Source of the DNA: Clarireedia homoeocarpa
Taxonomy: Eukaryota > Ascomycota > Leotiomycetes > Helotiales > Rutstroemiaceae
Reading direction: 5' to 3'
Length of the DNA: 64,000 bases
NCBI GenBank assembly: GCA_001465935.1
Contig: LNKV01000024.1
Coordinates: 310,001 to 374,000 of the forward strand
The notes under the pieces are model-generated. The model was given only the letters and a program-made list of their open reading frames with translations. It was not told the DNA's origin and made no database searches. Below, one piece after another: positions 57,110 to 64,000 of this stretch (within the stretch, counting starts at the first letter, position 1; each line of letters opens with the position of its first letter). A program made the position numbers and the translations under genes.

Positions 57110-60011
57110 CTAACTACCAGGCCCACCACCTTGACCAATATCGAAAATATTCAAGGGCCATGTAGTACCCATCCCGGCCATTGGCCCACCAAGATGAGGT
57201 TGCTCCGTAACGACACCATTGGACATGTCGGACATTGCTGGATTCGATTGTGACGATTCACCGTTACTAACATCTCTGCCACCAAGTTGCATTAGCGCGC
57301 TAGCAGAATAACAGTCCTGGGGTTCCAAATTGCGCGCCATTGCCGAAGTCCACTGCTGCCACGCTTGGGTAGCTGAGTTTGTCTGAGTAGAAGGGCGGTG
57401 CCATGTGTTGGGAGCCACTTGCGATGCTTGAGCGGCAAAGGCAGCCAGTAGGGGAGCTTCAACCGAATCTGTGGTAGCGACTGGATAGTTTGAGTACAAT
57501 TGGGAGTCTTGCTGTGCATATCCTACATCTGATGTGTTCGAGGTACTTTCAGTGTAAGGTGGGTATTGAGTTGCTGCCGGGTATGGCGTCTGTGAATGAG
57601 ACATCTGAGTCTCGACAGGGGCATAATTAGCTGTGGCATTGTCGTTGTTGGATGAGACATCGTTGTAACTGAAATTCTGTGTGGTTGTCGGATAGCCATT
57701 GCTTGTATTCGGAGGCTGTTCCATGCTTGATTTCGCGTCTTGGGGAGGGTTACCATTTGTAGTATGGCTGTTGCCGTTTTTCGTGGGTAGACTTCTAGTC
57801 AATAGGCCAAGAGTACCATCGGTGACAACCCGAACAGCTTCCCGTAGTCGTGTTCCTGACCCTGTAATTGTTAAAACAAAATGTAAGGAGCGGATAGATT
57901 CTTCTTACCTAGGAGCGCACCAAGATCCCCCATAATATCCAACCAAATATCCATTTCTTCCTTTAGAGCCGCAAGATCGGCCGTCGTGGTGTTACCTCGC
58001 TTTTCCCACTGAGCGAAGAGTGTAGTAGTGATAGCCATAACATACACTGCAGTGTTGTACCAGGTTGTATCGAGACTTTTGAACTTCTGCAATTGCCGCA
58101 CAACAGCTAGCATTTGCCGAGAAGATTCGACGCAGATCCTCATACTTTCAGCGTTGAAGTCGGGGTCGTTAGTCATAGAGACAGAAGGATGACGAAGAAG
58201 GAGGCGGAACTCTAGAGGCCATGATTGTGCATAAAGAGCAAATACTCTACCCTCTTGCTCATTAGCTCCCAGTTTACCATCAACGAGTTCGGCTGGTAAA
58301 GCGTCCTTCCAAGCACGGATTTTCGCCTCGAAGGTGTTAACAAGTTGGAGGTAATTTTCAGACCGTCGACTAATTGAGTAAATGCTAGAATATAATTCCA
58401 AGTATAATGGTATCAGCTTGAAGGCCTGTATACCAATTTCGTGGAGAGATTTTGTGGGTCGATAGATGTTAGGATCGTTTTCATCTTCTAGATCATCATC
58501 GATAGCTTGAGGCATCTCGGCATCGTAATCTTCGATGCGAAACGGCATTGGACGACCCAGTTTCCCACTGAGTGTGACATTCACGGTAAGAATTACCCAG
58601 AATATACGTCGTCGCATTTCAATTTGGAGGGCAGTCGGCATCACGTCAGGAGCGCATCGTTTAACTGAACGATGCAGACCGAGCTCAATGGCGAAGGACA
58701 TGGAGGCACGTGCAAGCATCCAACTTGCACCAGGTTTCGGGAAGTTTCGAAGAAGCATACAAAGAAGAGCCATAGCCTGCGCATCGTGCACAGTACGGCT
58801 GGCAGATAATTGCCAGTAATGACCGAGGGCAAAGTGGTAGTGGGTATTGCATTGCGTTGTCAAGTTGGCCTGCTGAGCCGCATCTTCGTAATTTCGTACT
58901 GCATACTGGAAGTACATGATAGCAAAGACCGTATGAACCATGACGGTCTCCGCTGTGGATGGGCGAAATGTAGGGTCATCATACATGCGGGTTAACTAGG
59001 AAATTAGCGAACTGTTCTGAATCGGTGATTCTCCACATACCAATTTCATAAATGTTGCTTGATGTAACAAAGGACAGTATGGGTTTATAACGCGGAAATA
59101 CCATTGAGCATATGTAAGACCCTCAGAGCGTGCCGGTAACTCAACCTTCTCTAATCTTGGATTGAAATTTAAGGTCGTCTGAAGGAAGGCCTGATAGGAT
59201 TTGTTATAGAGTGGAGCACTGTGTAAAGAAGCATCAGGCTCGTCCATATCTGGGCATCGGAAATCCGCAATGTCTATCTCCATGCCAAGGATAGCCAGAG
59301 CAGTCCCTGAGATAGAACTAAGATGGGAATTTCCGGGAGCTACACCAAGATAATTGTCCTCCAAAAGGCCTGCTCGAAAGGTAGGTAGCGCTCGAAACAT
59401 GTTTGTCTCTTGATGTTGGCCTGCGCTCAACGGATTGACATTCGAGGATGCGTATCCTTGACTTGGATGGCCCCAAGCTGGTGGTACAGAACTCGAAGGC
59501 TGTCCATATCCATATTGCTCTTGCCCCGGGTCGTGGTAACTGTTCGAAGACTTGATGTCCACACCACTCTGCATCAATCGATGTTCTAATTCATGCAATC
59601 GGTGCTGCAGATCTCGATTTTGTTGTTCCAATCCCTCAACATAACCACGCGAGGTCGCTCGACCCGTTATTCGGTCAGTTGTTCGACATTCTGTATTGTT
59701 TTGTAAACATGGCGAACAGCCGCCGGGCAAACCATCACATCGAATTTTCCGAACCTATGATCCCATGAACCAGCACCGGTCAGTATAGGCTTCATATCAC
59801 CGCGAAGCTTGCGCTGGGAGTAGGTAGTTCAGGAACTTAAAAGCCCACCAACCTTACAACGGTCGCAAGCTTGACCGGTTCTGGACGAAGCTTGCAACTT
59901 CTTCTTCACGGTATTTGAGAATTCCTCGGGATGTTGTTCTGATTTAACTTGCTTCGACGGAGGGCCGTTTGCGCCATTTGGTTCTCCAGAAGCATTTCGC
60001 TTTTGAGGCAT
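57110..60011 (-). CDS. Zn2Cys6 transcription factor with fungal-specific TF domain
   Basis: Four exons, 60011-59853, 59754-59041, 58995-57909 and 57861-57110, give 903 residues; introns of 98, 45 and 47 nt. The binuclear zinc cluster is canonical and split by intron 1 right after the second Cys: C49-x2-C52-x6-C59-x6-C66-x2-C69-x6-C76, with KVRKIRCDG. The linker TGRATSRGYVEGLEQQ leads into a coiled-coil dimer element (LQHRLHELEHRLM). The middle homology region (fungal_trans domain) covers about 240-560 with YAQWYFRVINPYCPLLH, SRTVHDAQAMALLCMLL and ARASMSFAIELGLHRS. A Gln/Asn/Ser/Thr-rich C-terminus of about 240 residues could activate transcription. The frame is open upstream of 60011 but has no ATG there. 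Targets unknown; no catabolic cluster adjoins it. Confidence 0.93.
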
Positions 60012-60547
60012 CGTCGCAATTAATTTTGACACGGATTTTGCCGTATTATGATAGGGCCTTTTGGGTCGAAATGGAAGAAGCCGTCTGGTACCCAAGGCGT
60101 TTCTGAAGAACTTATCTTCTTGCAGATGTTAGCAGAATCCTTCACACTCCATTGATTCGTGGGCAGGTTGTCGCATGTAATGTGGAACTGGGGCAACGGG
60201 TGGAATATGGATTATGTGTATTCTGACAATCAAGATTGTGGTGGATGGAGCGAGTCGATTGAATGAAATTTCAAAGATTGAAAGATTGCACGCCGATAAT
60301 TATCATCATTGAGCGGATCCGACAGAGTAAAGCGCTGCAAGCCTAGATGCGCCGACAGAACGGGGCTAGTACTAATCCGAACAAATGCGGTACCCCTGAA
60401 AGACCAGATTAGTAGTCGCTTTTGATAGCTAATGGTAGCTAAGAATGTAGCACGCATGAAAACGAGTAAAAGCCGGGCAAGGAAGATATGGCACACTTGG
60501 GGCAGCATACGAGGGGCATGGAGGGGACGATGGCAAACAGGATGGAA

Positions 60548-60590
60548 TGGGAAGGGAAGGGAAGGGAAGGAAAGGGAAGGAAAGGGAGCT
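60548..60590. repeat. GGGAA/GGAAA purine tract
   Basis: Imperfect GGGAAGGGAAGG repeats on the plus strand, about 540 bp upstream of the Zn2Cys6 gene start. Confidence 0.85.
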
Positions 60591-61561
60591 TGAATTTGGC
60601 CTACCATATGAGTTTCTTAGAAGACCTAGAAGACCTAGACTGTACGAGTGAGTGCAAGTCTTTTGACAAGTTACTACAGCTGCACTTGGCTTACATCCGG
60701 CTAGATATAAGCCGAGGTACGAGACCGGAAGAGAGAGGTGATATCTAAGAGAGGTAGAGAGCTGTCCTCCAGGACGACGGGATAGACGACGGGATAAACG
60801 ACGAGTGGATTGAAAAGAAAGCAACACACACACACAACAGTAGAACTATGGGATGCTTGAATTCCAGGTGCAATTTTACGAGGAGAGCAGGCCTGTTTTG
60901 ACATCGGAGTCAAGCCCTTTTCCCCGCTGCTTAAGACAAGAACGGCTACGGGCGAGACAAGAAAAGCCTGACATGCATGGAAAAAGCGAAGAGGAAAAAC
61001 CAATTACTAGTCGTTCGATACCAAGAACGCCTCTTTCAGGTCCCCGAGACTATTAGCGAACCGGCAAAAAGCAATACATCCTCAACTATTTCCGGGAATT
61101 CCAGGCTTGTTAAACACCCCAAGTCCCCAAAGAGACGTGAGCAGTGTAACAGTCTCCCATTTCGAATCGCCACAATCATCTTCTACTTCCTATGAGAGCA
61201 AGTCTTGGTCATCATCATCGCTGCCCCAATTGCGTTGTGTCGTAATGATGGTTCTGCAAGACCGGCGATCAGGGACGGGGAGCGTTCTGTGACCCCCGGG
61301 AATGCGCAATGCGCAACGCCACGCGACGTTCTGTTGGGAAGAAGAATGGTGCAAGCAGCCAGAGGAATTGGAGTTTCCTTTTTGGCTTTCCTACAGCCTC
61401 GGCCGTGCGTGCTCAACTCGTATTCGAAGACTGAACAGGCAACCAGTCATCGGCGAAAAGGCCATATGCATATGTTTCTTCTTTAAATGACACTGTAAAC
61501 GTTCCATAGGGCAGATACCTAGAAGAGGCGTGGTTTGTGGATAGCGCGCCGCCATTGTGAT

Positions 61562-61654
61562 ACCAAGATACCAAGAGATCGAGAGATCAAGAGATCAAGA
61601 CATCAAGAGACCAAGAGACCAAGAGATCAAGACATCAAGAGACCAAGAGATCAA
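61562..61654. repeat. 9-bp tandem repeat AAGAGATCA/AAGACATCA/AAGAGACCA
   Basis: About ten degenerate 9-bp units arranged in a higher-order order (…AGATCAAGACATCAAGAGACC repeats as a block twice). It stays open in two frames only because the unit is a multiple of three. Confidence 0.9.
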
Positions 61655-62665
61655 TGCACGGCATGGGCGGTCGAGGGTCGAGCGGGTAGATCTTGTTTGT
61701 TCTCCGTTCTACATAATTCCAACTTATGTGTCCTTGTAAGTTTATAAAATTCGAGAAATGAATCAATCCATAACATGACTTCAACGAAGCATCTTCATCT
61801 TCGTGATAGTTCTAAGACAAGACAACATGCAAGACTTTCCACTCGTATTGTCCTAGTGTCGGTAGATATTGCCTTAATCCACCTCAATACAAGCACCAAG
61901 TAGCTCATCCTCACCGGCTCGACCGGCAGATTTCAATTCAAGTACCGGCCGAAATTTACGCGATTCCAGTCCTGCAGGAGCTGGCTGCCCCTGCCCTGCA
62001 ACATAGGATGAGCCTGTCTATCTAATCTATCCATTCGTTGCCAGAGAAACTCCCGCGTGCAATTGTTCCGTCTTCCGTTTCTAAGCTCGGATCCCCTTTC
62101 TTCAAGCGACCAAGTCAATCGAGCCGAGACAAACCAATCCATCCGCGGTCGTGGTCATGGTCATCGTCATGGTCATGGCCGGCCATATGTTTGTTAGCCA
62201 AGAAAAAAGAAACAAAATTATCCTTTTCGAGCCCGACCCCGACTCGACCCTGTGACCCTGGCCCAGCAACATGGAACTCGGAATCCCCTCCCGGCTGCCT
62301 CTTTGAGTGTACCCAACTGTACCTATTGTCAGCTGCAAGCCACTGGGTGCTCCAACCGTCAGAGACCAAAAAGCAAACGTCGCCCAATATACGCCAGCCG
62401 AACAATCAACGACGTCCACACTCCATCATTGCCTCGATTCAGTCGTGTAGATTTCTTAGGTATTAGCAGTCAGCCCCAACTCAACTCAACTCAACCCAAC
62501 CCAACTCAACCCAACCAAGCCAAGCTATCCGAGACCCTCCTTGCCATCCCCGAGACGAAACAAAAAAGAAGAAAAAAAGACTTCAACAACCGACCCCTCA
62601 CTCCATCTATTCTCCTCCCTCCCTGCCCGAAACGGCGCACAAACCCTTCTTAATACATACCATAT

Positions 62666-62730
62666 CCATCCAGTCCATCCAGTCCATCCAGTCCATCCAG
62701 TCCATCCAGTCCATCCAGTCCATCCAATCC
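62666..62730. repeat. 9-bp tandem repeat CCATCCAGT, about seven copies
   Basis: Exact CCATCCAGT units followed by CCATCCAATCCATCCATC. The array ends about 40 bp before the CGI121 start codon and so probably lies in the 5' untranslated region. Confidence 0.95.
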
Positions 62731-62771
62731 ATCCATCTATCGAAAACCATAAAAAAGCACACACCCTCATC

Positions 62772-63252
62772 ATGCCACCACACCTGCAAACCATCTCTCT
62801 GGAACACCTCCCCGAAAGCCACTCTATACACATTGCCCTATATCGCAACCTCCGCAACGCCGCTTTTCTCCACCAGCAGCTGCTGGCTGGTAACACCGAC
62901 TTTGAATATGCATTGGTAGATGCATCTGTGGTATGTCATTATTCTTTCCTTCCTGCTTTGTCCACCTCTTTTCGTTTCCTCTGCCCCGCGCAAATGCACG
63001 TGCCATCCATCTTTACACGTGACCATTCTATCTCCTCCTAGATGTAAAGTATTCTAATTTGATGCAACATCTAGGTCATCTCAAAATTACACATACTAGC
63101 TGCAGTGTATCGAGCATGTAATGATGCTTTGGCAGGGAGGTTGAAGAGTAGGAATATTCACTCCGAAGTGGTGTTTTCGCTCTCGCCGAACAATAATGTG
63201 GGATTTTCTTTTCTTCCTTTTTCTCTTTCGCGCTTTAGCCCCTGCCCTCCTC

Positions 63253-63294
<42 letters not shown>

Positions 63295-63877
63295 TTTTTT
63301 TTTTTTTAGCAGGCTTGCTCGCTTCTTTTGCGAGATGCGTGCAGCGACTACGCCATCATATCATACCACTGCTTTCTCTCCTATGCTATGTTATGTTATG
63401 TACATACATACAAACACTCAAACCATGCAACCTCCACGACCAGGACATCAGCTCATTTCTCCCTTCCTCTCTCCTTCCCTTCCTCCTCGCACTAACTGAC
63501 CTCTTCCACAGATCGCCGAATCCTTCCGACGCTTCGGCATTACGCCCACAACAGCTTCTCTGCTAGTAATCCGCATCGCGCCCGCTTCAGCCGCAGATTC
63601 CATAGCAGAACATCTGGGTTCAGTTGTGGAAGGCGATGCGGTGGACTTCTCGGATGAGGAGTTGAGTGCGTTGGTCGATACGAAGAGGGTCAGGAAGGTG
63701 TATAAACTTACGGGGACTTCGGGAGGAGGAGGAGGAGGAGGAGGAGGAGGGCGGGGAGGGAAGAAGGGGGTGGGTATCAATGGTGGAGTGGAGAAGGTAA
63801 TAAGTGAGGAGGATGAGAGGAGGGAGTTGAGTATTGCAGTGTTGGGGATGATGGCGTTAAGAGGAGCTACGAATTAG
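62772..63877 (+). CDS. CGI121: EKC/KEOPS complex subunit Cgi121 (TPRKB family)
   Basis: Three exons, 62772-62930, 63075-63197 and 63512-63877, give 215 residues, all joined in phase 0. The chain reads LEHLPESHSIHIALYRNLRNAAFLHQQLLAGN, YALVDASVVISKLHILAAVYRA across splice 1, NIHSEVVFSLSPNNN, then IAESFRRFGITPTTASLLVIRI, the characteristic block of Cgi121 in which the FGI segment contacts the Bud32 kinase. Cgi121 binds Bud32 and tRNA in the KEOPS complex that makes t6A37 in ANN-decoding tRNAs and supports telomere maintenance. A polyglycine insertion (GGAGGAGGA repeats at 63722-63750) lies in a loop near residue 165. The second intron (314 nt) carries a C35 and a T17 run. Confidence 0.93.
63254..63307. 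repeat. C35 and T17 homopolymer tract inside CGI121 intron 2
   Basis: C35 at 63254-63288, then TC, then T17 at 63291-63307. On the transcript this is a pyrimidine tract, but it lies about 200 nt upstream of the acceptor at 63511. Run lengths may be affected by assembly. Confidence 0.9.
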
Positions 63878-64000
63878 ATTTCGTGGGTGGTGAGCTTTTA
63901 CACATCTCAAATGCCTGTGGTATGCATGTCAGACTGGGTCGTTTTGTTACATGTCTATCTATGCTTTAGACTACGAATGTGCTTCTTTTGAGTACTAGAC

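Larger units (their letters stand above)
60012..62771. other. Divergent intergenic region, 2.8 kb, repeat-rich
   Basis: Between the Zn2Cys6 regulator (minus) and CGI121 (plus). It contains a GGGAAGGAAA tract at 60548-60590, the 9-bp array at 61562-61654, CAACTCAACCCAACC units at 62477-62520 and the CCATCCAGT array just before CGI121. Open frames of 60-142 codons overlap on both strands and have no family features. No gene recognised. Confidence 0.55.

Overview
The window is nuclear DNA of a filamentous ascomycete, most likely a leotiomycete (Helotiales/Sclerotiniaceae type; this placement is inference from protein families and gene style, not from a search). Coding genes are cut by short introns of about 45-190 nt with GTAAGT/GTATGT-like donors, one tRNA carries an anticodon-loop intron, and the families present (PTH11/SAT4-like 7-TM proteins, Zn2Cys6 regulators, Rua1-type zinc domain, GH76, GT71, berberine-bridge oxidases) are typical of Pezizomycotina. 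I count about 21 protein genes, one interrupted transporter gene, one tRNA, one probable F-box relic and many microsatellite or minisatellite tracts.

Left third (1-24.8 kb), sparse and accessory-like: a truncated monocarboxylate-type MFS transporter (minus), a 797-residue glycine-rich membrane protein with a b561-like tail (plus), the exon-junction protein Y14/RBM8A (plus), an F-box/2EXR-like protein (plus), then about 4.2 kb without an intact gene that contains a duplicated hairpin element and a decayed F-box-like fragment, then tRNA-Leu(CAG), a MATE efflux gene broken by an in-frame stop (minus), a zinc alcohol dehydrogenase (plus), a secreted FAD-linked oxidase (minus) and a PTH11/rhodopsin-like 7-TM protein (plus). 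The MATE, ADH and oxidase neighbours could be the remains of a small metabolite locus, but no backbone synthase is visible.

Middle (25.7-41.8 kb), denser and housekeeping-like: a small coiled-coil protein, a GH76 mannan-processing enzyme, an ERD2-family receptor with a long acidic tail, an intron-rich unknown gene whose 5' end I cannot resolve, a GT71 Golgi mannosyltransferase, a regulator joining a Zn2Cys6-like cluster to a Rua1-type C-terminal domain and an acidic tail, and an M28 glutamate-carboxypeptidase-like ectopeptidase. GH76, GT71 and the ERD2-like receptor all relate to the secretory pathway and cell-wall mannan, though they lie on different strands and are not an operon.

Right third (43.4-64 kb): a ZIFL/YCR023C-like MFS transporter, three small unknown proteins, a charged unknown protein, a kinesin-8 (Kip3) motor, a canonical Zn2Cys6 transcription factor, and CGI121, a subunit of the KEOPS/EKC tRNA-modification complex. 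Intergenic DNA here is rich in tandem repeats, several with a 9-bp unit. All exon junctions were set by eye from splice signals and reading frame; none was tested against transcripts.
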